A stretch of 38,424 bases of DNA from DASTSN01 sp035549175 (GTDB lineage Bacteria; Bacteroidota; Bacteroidia; Chitinophagales; Chitinophagaceae), in NCBI GenBank assembly GCA_035549175.1, contig DASZRL010000033.1:1-38424 (forward strand), in the 5' to 3' direction. The notes beneath the pieces are model-generated. The model was not told where the DNA came from. It searched no databases and saw nothing but the letters and a program-made list of their open reading frames with translations. Position numbers and translations under genes: made by a program. Positions 24,319-33,117 of this stretch are shown in pieces (the stretch's first letter is position 1; each line of letters begins with the position of its first letter).

Positions 24319-25701
24319 TCATTTCAAGGCATCCAGCACACGGTACATTTTGGAAACCAGCAGGGAGGAGGGGCCATTATAATTATTGACCAGGAAGGAA
24401 AAAATATAGGTTATGCCTGCCCGTGACGTATGAAATCCGCAAAACCCTTTGACATCATTGATGGAACCACTCTTCATCGTCATGCCATGGTATACGGGGA
24501 ATGCCTGCAGAAAGGAAGCAAACCAGGGTTGCCGGGATGCATAGCGGAGCGCCAGAACCTGCGCATGGGTCGTTACCCGGTTCTGGGGCGACAATCCCGA
24601 ACCGTCATACAGGTTTAATTCGGTGGTTTCGACACCCTTCCCCTGCCAGAAGTTTTGCAGTACCGCCGTCCCGCTGCCCGTTCCGCCCTGCCCGGTTTTC
24701 AGCCACCCCATGGTTTTTACGAAGGCCTCGCCATACAGGTTAATGCTGCGCTTTAAAAACCAGTACACCATGGAATCGAGGGTGGGAGATACTTCTGAAT
24801 CAAAAACAACCCATTGAGGCTGCCGGGTCCCGGTCCATGGAAGGGCCACGACTCCTGCCCCCGCGCCCGGTCTGCCCAGCAGGGAATCAACGAGTGTATT
24901 GGCCATGCTCCTGGCCGGATCGGGAAGAGATCCCGAAATACGGAACAGGGTATCCCCGGCCGGAACGGTACCCCGTACGCGAATTTCCGCGGAGGCGCCG
25001 GGCAGGTAGATATAGGCATTATCCCCGGTACCAGGGGGAGCGGTGGTAACCAGGGACTGAACGAGGTAACCGGGAAGGACAGGGTCGGTACCTTTGACCC
25101 GGACGGGATCCCCCGGTCTTCTTCCCGGCACCAGTAACAGATCATACTGGTTTTCCCTCCAATTCAGGGAAGAGGCACCAGCCCCGTAATAATTTCCCAG
25201 GTCCTGCCAGATCCATCCATCCGGAACCGGCTCCCCGGCCCAGCCGGGAGAGGCCACCAGGATGGTATCGGATTTTTTCCAACCCGCCTCCCTGGCCATC
25301 CGGACTACCCGGCCGGCCAGGCGATCAGCCCGGGTCTTCTCCCACCGCCAACTGCCCAGAGTGGGGTCTCCCGATGCCAGAATAACCAGCCTGCCTTTTC
25401 CACCCAGGGTATCAATGGCAAAATCGGTATGATACCGGAAGTCCCTGCCCAGCAGATCAAAGGCCGCTGCGGCCGTAAAAACCTTTTGCGTCGATGCCGG
25501 GGCCATGCCGATATTCCCATTCACATCAAAGATGACAGCCCCCGACCTGGCATCTGTGACATACAGGGAAACCAGGGCATGCCGCAGTTGGCTATCGGCC
25601 TGGAAGTCCCGGAAAGCTCTTTGTAACTGCTCGGCTACGGACTGCCCGAACAGGTTGCCGGTCAGGAGCAGTCCCCAGGCAAGGATACCGATCGATCGCA
25701 T
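24319..25701 (-). CDS. dacB: D-alanyl-D-alanine carboxypeptidase/endopeptidase (PBP4, DacB)
   Basis: The 460-aa periplasmic penicillin-binding protein of peptidase family S13 has a signal peptide (GILAWGLLLTGNLFG, cleavage before Q20) and the three serine-peptidase motifs: ASTQK with catalytic S70 and K73, DGSGLSPQN (S368 onward), and KSG (410-412). A large insert between motifs one and two is typical of the class C PBPs. It trims peptidoglycan cross-links or stem peptides. ATG 25701 is chosen; TTG 25728 would overlap the promoter box. It is divergent from cinA across only 66 nt. Confidence 0.93.
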   Translation of the reverse strand: MRSIGILAWGLLLTGNLFGQSVAEQLQRAFRDFQADSQLRHALVSLYVTDARSGAVIFDVNGNIGMAPASTQKVFTAAAAFDLLGRDFRYHTDFAIDTLGGKGRLVILASGDPTLGSWRWEKTRADRLAGRVVRMAREAGWKKSDTILVASPGWAGEPVPDGWIWQDLGNYYGAGASSLNWRENQYDLLLVPGRRPGDPVRVKGTDPVLPGYLVQSLVTTAPPGTGDNAYIYLPGASAEIRVRGTVPAGDTLFRISGSLPDPARSMANTLVDSLLGRPGAGAGVVALPWTGTRQPQWVVFDSEVSPTLDSMVYWFLKRSINLYGEAFVKTMGWLKTGQGGTGSGTAVLQNFWQGKGVETTELNLYDGSGLSPQNRVTTHAQVLALRYASRQPWFASFLQAFPVYHGMTMKSGSINDVKGFCGFHTSRAGITYIFSFLVNNYNGPSSLLVSKMYRVLDALK

Positions 25702-25725
25702 AAAACTGGATACATTTGAGGTTTT

Positions 25726-25733
25726 CAAATTTA
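25726..25733 (-). promoter_or_regulatory. Putative -7 box for dacB
   Basis: Minus-strand TAAATTTG matches TAnnTTTG exactly, 24 nt upstream of the ATG at 25701. It lies about 10 nt from the oppositely directed cinA box. Confidence 0.45.
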
Positions 25734-25742
25734 ACCAACTGT

Positions 25743-25750
25743 TACCTTTG
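25743..25750 (+). promoter_or_regulatory. Putative -7 box for cinA
   Basis: TACCTTTG matches TAnnTTTG and is identical to boxes before rpmB, the E2 gene and the small lipoprotein gene. It is 17 nt upstream of the ATG, implying a very short leader. TTTG at 25715-25718 is a poorly spaced -33 candidate (24-nt spacer). Confidence 0.5.
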
Positions 25751-25767
25751 CGACGAATTCAAATTCC

Positions 25768-27030
25768 ATGCAACCTGTAAATGCCAGTATCATTACCATC
25801 GGGGACGAATTGCTGATCGGGCAGACCATCGACACCAACAGTGCCTGGATGGCACAGGAACTCAACCAGGTCGGGGTATGGGTACGGCGGCGTGTGGCCG
25901 TGGGGGATGTCCGGGAAGAGATCTGGAAAGCCCTGGATGAAGAAAGCAGCCAATCCGATATTATCCTAATTACCGGGGGCCTGGGCCCCACGGCCGATGA
26001 TATCACCAAACCCTTGCTTTGCCAGTATTTCGGAGGCACCCTGGTGCTGAACCAGCAGGTCCTGGAACACGTGAAGTATTTGTTTGAACAGGTATACAGG
26101 CGCCCGGGGCCGCTACTGGAAAGAAATATCCGGCAGGCGGAAGTGCCGGACAACTGCACGGTATTGCCCAATGCCAGGGGAACCGCGCCCGGCATGCTGT
26201 TTCAGAGAGATGGAAAGATTTTCATTTCCATGCCCGGGGTACCCCATGAAATGAAGGGGCTGATGACGAATGAGGTCCTCCCTCGCATCCCTGCCTACTT
26301 TTCCTTACCGGCCATCGTCCACAAAACCGCCATGACGGCCGGCCAGGGAGAATCTGCCCTGGCCGAATTACTGAATGAATTTGAGGCATCCCTGCCTGCT
26401 GATATCAAGCTGGCCTATCTTCCCAGCTATGGCATGGTCAAACTTCGCCTGACAACCTCCGGCGCCAGCCGGGAGGAACGGGAAGCCTATATTTCTCCCT
26501 GGTTTGACCGGCTTAAGAATACTGTCAGTAAATACCTGGTTACCGACCGGGATGAAGGCCTGGAGGTAGTCATTGGTCAGCTGTTGAGGGACCGCCGCCA
26601 GACACTGGCAACGGCGGAGAGTTGCACAGGTGGATATATTGCCCACCTGATTACCACCATTCCCGGATCCTCCGACTATTTTCTGGGGAGCATTGTCAGT
26701 TATGCCAACCAGGTAAAGGAAAATATGCTGGGTGTATACCATACGACCCTGGAGAAGGACGGAGCCGTCAGTGAATCTACCGTTAAGCAGATGGCCCTGG
26801 GGGCTCTTGATCGCATGCAGGCCCATTATTCCCTGGCCACCTCGGGCATCATGGGACCCGGCGGAGGGTCTGAGGCCAAACCGGTGGGTACCGTCTGGAT
26901 TGCCGTGGCCAGCCGGGAACGGGTCGAGACCAAGCAATTACAGCTTCGCTATGACAGAAGCCGCAATATCAGTATGACGGCCGTACAAGGCCTTGACCTG
27001 CTGCGCCGATTTATCCTTTCCCATCAATAA
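25768..27030 (+). CDS. cinA: CinA: competence/damage-inducible protein, NMN deamidase
   Basis: The 420-aa protein has an N-terminal molybdopterin-binding-like domain (ASIITIGDELLIGQTIDTNSAW, then ITGGLGPTADDITK) and a C-terminal PncC-type nicotinamide mononucleotide deamidase domain (TLATAESCTGGYIAHLI, ATSGIMGPGGGSEAKPVGTVWIAVA). The C-terminal domain recycles NMN to nicotinate mononucleotide for NAD synthesis; the N-terminal domain has ADP-ribose pyrophosphatase (COG1058) activity in related proteins. Length is normal. Its initiation codon ATG 25768 lies 66 nt from the divergent dacB start. It is followed after 157 nt by the E2 gene, which has its own promoter. Confidence 0.95.
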   Translation: MQPVNASIITIGDELLIGQTIDTNSAWMAQELNQVGVWVRRRVAVGDVREEIWKALDEESSQSDIILITGGLGPTADDITKPLLCQYFGGTLVLNQQVLEHVKYLFEQVYRRPGPLLERNIRQAEVPDNCTVLPNARGTAPGMLFQRDGKIFISMPGVPHEMKGLMTNEVLPRIPAYFSLPAIVHKTAMTAGQGESALAELLNEFEASLPADIKLAYLPSYGMVKLRLTTSGASREEREAYISPWFDRLKNTVSKYLVTDRDEGLEVVIGQLLRDRRQTLATAESCTGGYIAHLITTIPGSSDYFLGSIVSYANQVKENMLGVYHTTLEKDGAVSESTVKQMALGALDRMQAHYSLATSGIMGPGGGSEAKPVGTVWIAVASRERVETKQLQLRYDRSRNISMTAVQGLDLLRRFILSHQ

Positions 27031-27038
27031 AACCATCA

Positions 27039-27071
27039 TTTGCAGCGATTAACAGGAAAACTTTACCTTTG
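27039..27071 (+). promoter_or_regulatory. Bacteroidota-type promoter of the E2 gene
   Basis: TTTG (27039-27042) and TACCTTTG (27064-27071) are separated by 21 nt, matching both the -33 and -7 consensus and the known spacing. It begins 9 nt after the cinA stop codon, so E2 has its own promoter. Predicted transcription starts near 27078. Confidence 0.7.
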
Positions 27072-27116
27072 GCTCCTAACAGTCGTTTGCGTGGAAGGGC
27101 GGGCGGCTGCCAGGTA

Positions 27117-27138
27117 CCCGGGGACAGCTGGTCCCGGG
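27117..27138 (+). promoter_or_regulatory. Leader hairpin of the E2 gene
   Basis: CCCGGGGAC (27117-27125) pairs with GTCCCGGG (27131-27138) around AGCTG, with one bulged G. It is in the ~110-nt untranslated leader of the E2 transcript, about 50 nt ahead of the ATG, and has no U-tract, so it is not a terminator. It may affect mRNA stability or translation. Confidence 0.5.
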
Positions 27139-27187
27139 AGGCTTCGAATCGAATTACGGATTTACAGATATTAAACAATGTACTGAC

Positions 27188-28543
27188 ATGGCTATTGTTG
27201 AACTAGTTATGCCGAAAATGGGCGAAAGCATCATGGAGGCTACCATTTTGAAATGGCATAAACAACCCGGTGACCATGTAAAAATGGACGAAACCGTGCT
27301 GGAAATCGCTACGGACAAGGTGGACAGCGAGGTTCCCAGTACCGCAGAAGGGATCATTCAGGAGGTGTTATTCAATGTGAATGACGTAGTCCCCGTAGGC
27401 ACGGTAATAGCCCGGATAAAGACCAGCACGGAAGAATCCATCCGCCATCCCCAGGTCCAGCCGGCGCCGGCCGCTGCTACCAGCGGGCAACCAGGCCTGG
27501 CAGAACCTGAAATCCAACAGGCGGTCCCTGCATCTGCCACCCTCCCCTCCTATCCGGTTTCAGCCAACGGGAACGGCAGTCGCTTCTACTCCCCCCTCGT
27601 GCTGAACATAGCCTCCAGCGAAGGTATCAGCCTTACTGAACTGGAAGCGATTCCCGGGACCGGTAATGAAGGGCGCGTGACCAAAAGGGATATCCTTCAT
27701 TACGTGAGCCAGAAAAGGGCCGGCCTGCAGGGCAGGGCCCAGGTGGTAAGCAAGCCCCAACCCGTCATGGAACTTCCGGAAAAAAGAATGGAACCATCCG
27801 TTATCCGGGAGAGCGGGGAATCCGGCTATGGCGGGAATGTGGAAATCATTGAAATGGACCGCATGCGGAAACTTATCGCCGAACACATGGTCCGCAGCAA
27901 GCACACCAGTCCGCACGTAACCAGTTTCACGGAATCGGATGTTACCAACCTGGTCATGTGGCGGGAGCGGAATAAAAAGGAATTTGAAAAGAGGGAAGGC
28001 ACCAAGATCACCTTTACACCACTGTTTATCGAAGCTGTAGTCAGGTGCATCAAGAAATTTCCCCTGATGAACAGTTCCGTAGAGGGAGATAAGATCATCG
28101 TCAAAAAAGATATTAATATCGGAATGGCCACGGCCCTCCCCAATGGGAATCTGATTGTTCCCGTCATTCGCCATGCCGATCAACTGAACCTGGTAGGGCT
28201 CACCAAACAGGTCAACACACTGGCTGAAAATGCCCGTAACAACAAATTAAGGCCGGAAGACACCCAGGGCGGAACCTTCTCCCTCACGAACGTAGGAACT
28301 TTTGGCAGCCTGATGGGTACCCCCATCATTCCCCAGCCTCAGGTCGCCATTCTTGCGGTTGGTGCCATTAAAAAAAGGCCGGTGGTCATTGAAACGCCGC
28401 ACGGGGACAGTATCGCCATCCGGCATATGATGTACCTCTCACTCAGCTATGATCATCGCATCATTGACGGAAGCCTCGGCGCCACCTTCCTGACCGCGGT
28501 GGCCAAGGAGTTGGAAAACTTCAACCCGGAAAGGGATTTCTAG
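27188..28543 (+). CDS. Dihydrolipoamide acyltransferase (2-oxoacid dehydrogenase E2)
   Basis: The 451-aa E2 core subunit has one N-terminal lipoyl domain (2-78, lipoylated K44 in EIATDKVDSE), a proline/alanine-rich linker, a peripheral-subunit-binding domain (~140-175, SPLVLNIASSEGISLTELEAIPGTG) and a C-terminal catalytic domain (~220-451) ending SLSYDHRIIDG with H423 and D427. It transfers acyl groups from lipoyl to CoA. Whether the complex uses pyruvate, 2-oxoglutarate or branched-chain 2-oxoacids is not readable; the single lipoyl domain is compatible with 2-oxoglutarate or branched-chain complexes. No E1 is present. The E3 gene is lpdA at 9307. Confidence 0.93.
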   Translation: MAIVELVMPKMGESIMEATILKWHKQPGDHVKMDETVLEIATDKVDSEVPSTAEGIIQEVLFNVNDVVPVGTVIARIKTSTEESIRHPQVQPAPAAATSGQPGLAEPEIQQAVPASATLPSYPVSANGNGSRFYSPLVLNIASSEGISLTELEAIPGTGNEGRVTKRDILHYVSQKRAGLQGRAQVVSKPQPVMELPEKRMEPSVIRESGESGYGGNVEIIEMDRMRKLIAEHMVRSKHTSPHVTSFTESDVTNLVMWRERNKKEFEKREGTKITFTPLFIEAVVRCIKKFPLMNSSVEGDKIIVKKDINIGMATALPNGNLIVPVIRHADQLNLVGLTKQVNTLAENARNNKLRPEDTQGGTFSLTNVGTFGSLMGTPIIPQPQVAILAVGAIKKRPVVIETPHGDSIAIRHMMYLSLSYDHRIIDGSLGATFLTAVAKELENFNPERDF

Positions 28544-28602
28544 TATCGTGGGACAGTGACTCCGCCGCCCCTGGCCGGATTCAGCTGGATGGCTTGGGCT
28601 AC

Positions 28603-29127
28603 TCAGGGATTGGAGGGATAGCCGTAGCGGCTCTCGGAGAAGTGAGTCCGTTTTCCTTTTCTTTTAATAACAAAGAGCCGGTCATACTCCGATTCGGGGA
28701 GATCGGAAGCGATCTGCCTTGTCTGGCAGATGCCATTAATGATATCATCGACCGTATTGGAATGTCCCACGATCAGCACGTTGCCCCTTCGGATCGACCG
28801 TATCCGGTCTATGAAATCCTGCAGGGAATCATTCCGGTAATAGGTGATTGGAATTCCCACATACTCACTTAACGGCCTAACGGTGGCTTCGGTACGACGG
28901 TAACCGGTGGAAAAGATATACCGGATGTGCCTGCTTTCCAACAGGTCCCGGAGATTGAGGGCCCGAACGCGACCGGCTTCAGACAATTCCGGGTCGGTTC
29001 GCATCATGGTACTGGGACCCGGCTGCCGGTCCTCCAATTTCTCCGCGTGGCGCACGACATAAATCCGCTGGCTGCAGGAAGACACGCACGCCCCGAAAAT
29101 CAGTATGACAAGCAGGTGCCGGTTCAT
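28603..29127 (-). CDS. Histidine phosphatase superfamily lipoprotein
   Basis: The 174-aa protein starts with a lipoprotein signal peptide (HLLVILIFGACVSSC, lipobox VSSC with C18) followed at once by the phosphatase motif YVVRHAEK (R26, H27). The second catalytic histidine is in VLIVGHSNT. It is a branch-1 (phosphoglycerate-mutase-like) histidine phosphatase anchored in a membrane, an unusual but recurrent arrangement in Bacteroidota. Substrate unknown. It is convergent with the E2 gene and divergent from the hypothetical gene at 29231. Confidence 0.85.
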   Translation of the reverse strand: MNRHLLVILIFGACVSSCSQRIYVVRHAEKLEDRQPGPSTMMRTDPELSEAGRVRALNLRDLLESRHIRYIFSTGYRRTEATVRPLSEYVGIPITYYRNDSLQDFIDRIRSIRRGNVLIVGHSNTVDDIINGICQTRQIASDLPESEYDRLFVIKRKGKRTHFSESRYGYPSNP

Positions 29128-29230
29128 TTTTACGATAAAAGTCAGTTTTTTGCCGGATTTTCCACCCCCGGCAGCTTTTTTTTACACAGAATTATTATTA
29201 AATTAGTTAGGCAACCCTAAATACCCAGCT

Positions 29231-29950
29231 ATGAAACAGTTATCCGAGACCTGGTTTGCTGAAGGCTACATTGATTTTGAGCTGAAAAAATATACGCTAC
29301 TCGCCTACCTCCAGGAGGTGAATAAATATTTTCACGAAAACAAGCTTTATCCTCAATTGGCGGATGTAATCTTCCACTACAACAACCTGGTAGCCTTCCG
29401 GGAGAATAAGAAATTCCTGCAGGAACATTTTCCCAAACGCTTTACCGGCATTCAAATGGAGAAACTGCAGCTCCTTTACGAACAGATGGTCAGTGACGAC
29501 GAGTTAATGCAGGAACTGGAAGAAATCATTAACTACTCGGCCCACCGAATTAAGCGTACGATTTCCAACGGAACGGAAATTTATGAATTCGTCGAGGAGA
29601 AACTGAGTATACACCCGGTTGGGCTGGTACCGCTAGATACCCAGGAAGGGTATTTTTTCCTGCGTGCCGGGGAAGGTCCCCAGATTCGGATCTACCAATA
29701 CCGGCTGTCCTTTTTCGAAAAACATGATGAAAAATACCGCAGTATCCGGACCTCCTATATCGATATGTCCCGGCGCACGATCACCAATACCTATGAGAAC
29801 ATCAAGGCGGGACTGTTGAAATTGTTCAGGGACTTACCCAACCCTGCCGTCTATTCGATTGAAATCGATCTGACCCTGCCTGTCGAGGAGACCCTCCTGC
29901 CCATAGCCAAGCGAACCCTCGTCAAGTATATTACCTCCCAGGCCGCCTAG
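29231..29950 (+). CDS. Conserved-looking soluble hypothetical protein, 239 aa
   Basis: I do not recognise a family. The protein has no signal peptide or membrane helix and is rich in Glu/Lys and aromatic residues. The N-terminal half is helical (MKQLSETWFAEGYIDFELKK, ending ~115 at ELEEIINYSAHRIKR) and the C-terminal half looks beta-rich (LSIHPVGLVPLDTQEGYFFL, IRIYQYRLSFFEK). The last 40 residues are AVYSIEIDLTLPVEETLLPIAKRTLVKYI. A long ORF with regular codon use and a clean ATG after an A/T-rich upstream region makes it real. Divergent from the phosphatase lipoprotein. Confidence 0.8.
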   Translation: MKQLSETWFAEGYIDFELKKYTLLAYLQEVNKYFHENKLYPQLADVIFHYNNLVAFRENKKFLQEHFPKRFTGIQMEKLQLLYEQMVSDDELMQELEEIINYSAHRIKRTISNGTEIYEFVEEKLSIHPVGLVPLDTQEGYFFLRAGEGPQIRIYQYRLSFFEKHDEKYRSIRTSYIDMSRRTITNTYENIKAGLLKLFRDLPNPAVYSIEIDLTLPVEETLLPIAKRTLVKYITSQAA

Positions 29951-30004
29951 CTGTCCGCCCATTTACCGGCCGGCCTATTCACCGAGTCCCCGGGACGGGT
30001 GATG

Positions 30005-32950
30005 TCATTCCTCCAGTTCAAACCCCCAGGTCTTCCCTTTCCTTACCGCAGGAATTCCCTGCGTGATCCAGACCGGCGGTTGGGCCCCCTTGAGCAGCCA
30101 GTCGAAATACTGCTGCTCCCGTATCTGGATATCTTTACGGTTTTTCCTTTCCACCAGGTTGTGGTCTTCCCCGTTATAATCGAGCAGCCAGACCTTCTTG
30201 CCCAGCCGGCGCATCGCCGTAAACAGTTCGATTCCCTGGTACCAGGGCACCGCCCCATCATTGTCGTTGGACATAATCACCAGCGGCGTGGTCACCGCCT
30301 GCAGATGAAACAGCGGCGAATTATCTATATAAAGCTGAGGCTTATCCCAGAGCGAAGCACCGATACGGCTCTGGGTCTTTTCATACTGAAACTGCCGGTT
30401 TAGTCCCGTGCTCCACCGGATCCCGCCGTACGCGCTTGTCATATTGGCAACCGGGGCTCCCGCCCAGGCAGCCCGGAACAGATGAGTGGCGGTGATCAGG
30501 TAGGCCACCTGATAACCGCCCCAACTCTGGCCCTGGATTCCGATCCGGGTGCTGTCGACAAACCCCTTGCGGACAAGCGCCCTGGCCCCGCTGACCACGT
30601 AATTGAAGGCATCCTTACCCGGATGGCCCGTACCATAATGAATGTCCGGCGCAAAAACCAGGTATCCCCGGCTTACAAAGAAGGAAATATTCAGCCGGCT
30701 GGGTGTCGGAGCCGGAGGGATGTACTGATTCAGCCCGTCACTCAGCCGTTCATAAAAGTAACAGATCATGGGATAGGTACGCCGGGCATCAAAATTTTCC
30801 GGCTTATACAGAATACCGGTTGCCGTTTTGCCGTCATAGGCCTTCCAGGAAAATAATTCAGCGGTGCCCCACAGGTAACCGGCCTGCTGCGGGTTCAGTG
30901 AGGTAATGCGCCGGCTGCACCGGGCCGTCATGCCCACGGCCTCGGAATCCGTATACCGTCCGTTGAGCGGCATATTGGTATACAAATCCGGCGGGCGGGA
31001 AAAGGATTCCTTCGATACCAAAAAGACCGGGTAATCACGTGCCCGCTGGACGGCTCCCAGATACACCGGTTCGGCAAACAGGATTTTGAGGCCGGCGCGG
31101 CCACTGTCTGCCTGGCAGGAGGCCAAACCGGAGCTTTTATCCACCTCATTGAACAGCTGAAGCACCAAGGTCTGTCCCGGCCGTATATATTTTTCCTCCG
31201 GATCGGTTTTGATATACCTGAATACCTGTCTGCTTTTCCGCCCGTCCACCAGCAGATACGGCCGGAATTGATCCAGCGGATCCAGCACCCAGATCCCGTA
31301 CCGGTCATAAACCAGTACCGCCGAATCACCCTGTTTCCAGCCTGCAAGTCCATACGGCCGCGGGTCATCGGGCATGTCATTCTGCTCATCATATAACGGA
31401 ACCCGCACCCCGTCGGATATGCACCTCGCAACCTTGCCGTCCCAGCAGAAATACTGGCGTTTTCTGTTGTCATACCACAAAATAAACTTTCCCGAAGGAG
31501 ACGGATAAACCGGGCCGAGCAGATCCTTTGTCACCAACCGGGTCTCTCCCGTACCGGGATTCATGGCATAGATATCCTTCCGGGTGGTACCGGTCCATTG
31601 CCTTTCAATCCGCTTCCCGAAATCAGTAATTCCCACGAACATATTACCATCCCCTTCCCTCGTTTCAAGGACCTGGGGTATCTGCTCGGATCCCAGCTGA
31701 TGCAGTGTATTGGTATGCAGGTCATACACGGACAGATAGCTGCGCTGGGTATCCTGGCCGAGCCGTTTCAGTTGTTCGGGCTGGAGGTAGTCGTCCTGGT
31801 AATTCCAGATATCCAGATGGACCTTATCCAATTCCGGTAGGGTGGTATCGCGGGGAGGCTCGATGGGGGCTACCCCGAAAAGCAGGCGTTTGCCGCTTTG
31901 GCTGAATTCAACAGGTCCGTACGGGCTGACGGTCATCCCCAGTGTCATGCCCACGGAATTTTTGTCAATGAGCAACCGGGCACTGTCCATGCCGGACTGG
32001 TAATACCAGATCCGGTAAAACCGCTGTAAATCCCCGGGTGAGGCGTCACGTTCGGCCGTATAGGCCAGTTTCAGCCCATCGTCCGAAAAGGAAAAATTAT
32101 CGTATTCATTACCCCCGCGGCTGAGGGTGTCCACCCAATCCAACGAAGGATTGAACAGGAGTATATACCGTAAAGCTGAGGAATCGGCGGAGGGCGGTTC
32201 CGACTCCAGCAAAACCCGGGAACCATTTTTACTGACCAGGTAATGAAGAACCCGGGGGAATATCCGCTCTTTCCCGGTAACCAGGTTATGCACATGAAGG
32301 TCGCCTGTGGCCGGCGTTTGCCCCGTATTACCTGCGGAATTCTCCCAGTCTGCTATATCCCCCTTTGCCCCGGGCTTCCGGTTTGTCCGGTGTACCAGGC
32401 GCTCTAGGGAATCAATGACCCGCAGGAGGCTGTCTGTACGCGCTTTAAGCAATACCGAATCCCGGGCCGAAGCCCCCTTTTTGTTTTCCGAAGCGGGGCT
32501 GGTAAGAAAGGCCACCCAGTCCCCCTGCTTCCCGGGTACCTGAAAGCTCTTCAACTGCTTAATTTTAAAGACCGAGTCCTTGCCCAGTTGCATAATCGCA
32601 AGGGAATCACCGGGCATATCTGCTCCTTTGGATTTGCGGATTTTCGCCTCCCGCATTTGCAGGTAGGTGGGGCGAATCCTGCAGATCAGATACCTGCTGT
32701 CGGCCGTAATGACGAATTCGGATCCCCGTGGTAAAGATTTGCGGTAGGAACCGTTGGAAGCCTCTATCACCAAATCCGGATCGCCTTCCTGGACGTCGAT
32801 GGAATACACGAACCATTTCCCATCATGGCTGATTGCCCGCTGTCCGATGCTCTGCCAGGAATCATACACCGAATGGTCCAGGGGCTTTTTCTGGCATATA
32901 GCCAATAAAGGAAACCCGGCTGCCAGCCAGCCGAAAAGGAGGTATTTCAT
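30005..32950 (-). CDS. S9 family prolyl oligopeptidase/dipeptidyl aminopeptidase
   Basis: This large exported serine peptidase (981 aa from ATG 32950) has a signal peptide (MKYLLFGWLAAGFPLLAIC, cleavage before Q20), a long N-terminal beta-propeller (~60-680) and a C-terminal alpha/beta-hydrolase domain. The catalytic triad reads S809 in GQSWGGY, D898 in SNDNDGAVP and H930 in GEDHNL. It removes peptides from oligopeptides in the periplasm. A GTG at 32995 would add 15 residues ahead of the signal peptide and is rejected. It starts 167 nt after the EamA gene stop on the same strand, convergent with the hypothetical protein at 29231. Confidence 0.9.
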   Translation of the reverse strand: MKYLLFGWLAAGFPLLAICQKKPLDHSVYDSWQSIGQRAISHDGKWFVYSIDVQEGDPDLVIEASNGSYRKSLPRGSEFVITADSRYLICRIRPTYLQMREAKIRKSKGADMPGDSLAIMQLGKDSVFKIKQLKSFQVPGKQGDWVAFLTSPASENKKGASARDSVLLKARTDSLLRVIDSLERLVHRTNRKPGAKGDIADWENSAGNTGQTPATGDLHVHNLVTGKERIFPRVLHYLVSKNGSRVLLESEPPSADSSALRYILLFNPSLDWVDTLSRGGNEYDNFSFSDDGLKLAYTAERDASPGDLQRFYRIWYYQSGMDSARLLIDKNSVGMTLGMTVSPYGPVEFSQSGKRLLFGVAPIEPPRDTTLPELDKVHLDIWNYQDDYLQPEQLKRLGQDTQRSYLSVYDLHTNTLHQLGSEQIPQVLETREGDGNMFVGITDFGKRIERQWTGTTRKDIYAMNPGTGETRLVTKDLLGPVYPSPSGKFILWYDNRKRQYFCWDGKVARCISDGVRVPLYDEQNDMPDDPRPYGLAGWKQGDSAVLVYDRYGIWVLDPLDQFRPYLLVDGRKSRQVFRYIKTDPEEKYIRPGQTLVLQLFNEVDKSSGLASCQADSGRAGLKILFAEPVYLGAVQRARDYPVFLVSKESFSRPPDLYTNMPLNGRYTDSEAVGMTARCSRRITSLNPQQAGYLWGTAELFSWKAYDGKTATGILYKPENFDARRTYPMICYFYERLSDGLNQYIPPAPTPSRLNISFFVSRGYLVFAPDIHYGTGHPGKDAFNYVVSGARALVRKGFVDSTRIGIQGQSWGGYQVAYLITATHLFRAAWAGAPVANMTSAYGGIRWSTGLNRQFQYEKTQSRIGASLWDKPQLYIDNSPLFHLQAVTTPLVIMSNDNDGAVPWYQGIELFTAMRRLGKKVWLLDYNGEDHNLVERKNRKDIQIREQQYFDWLLKGAQPPVWITQGIPAVRKGKTWGFELEE

Positions 32951-33117
32951 GAATACATTTTTATTTCCGGGTGAACGGATCCCGGGATCCGGCACAAAAC
33001 CCCAACCTGGCCGGCCTGAGTCATTCCCTCGGGATTTGCCAGTCCATGCCGGCAGTACTTAAAGATAAAGCTGAAAGGGCAATTAGCCGCATCACCAGAT
33101 CCCGGATTCGGAAAGCC

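Noticed and set aside
27120..27165. tRNA-like T-loop (TTCGAATC near 27144) in the E2 leader
   Set aside because: The flanking bases do not pair into a T-stem and no acceptor, D-arm or anticodon arm can be folded around it.
30043..30261. 72-aa ORF within the S9 peptidase
   Set aside because: Shadow frame inside the catalytic domain with no independent signals.
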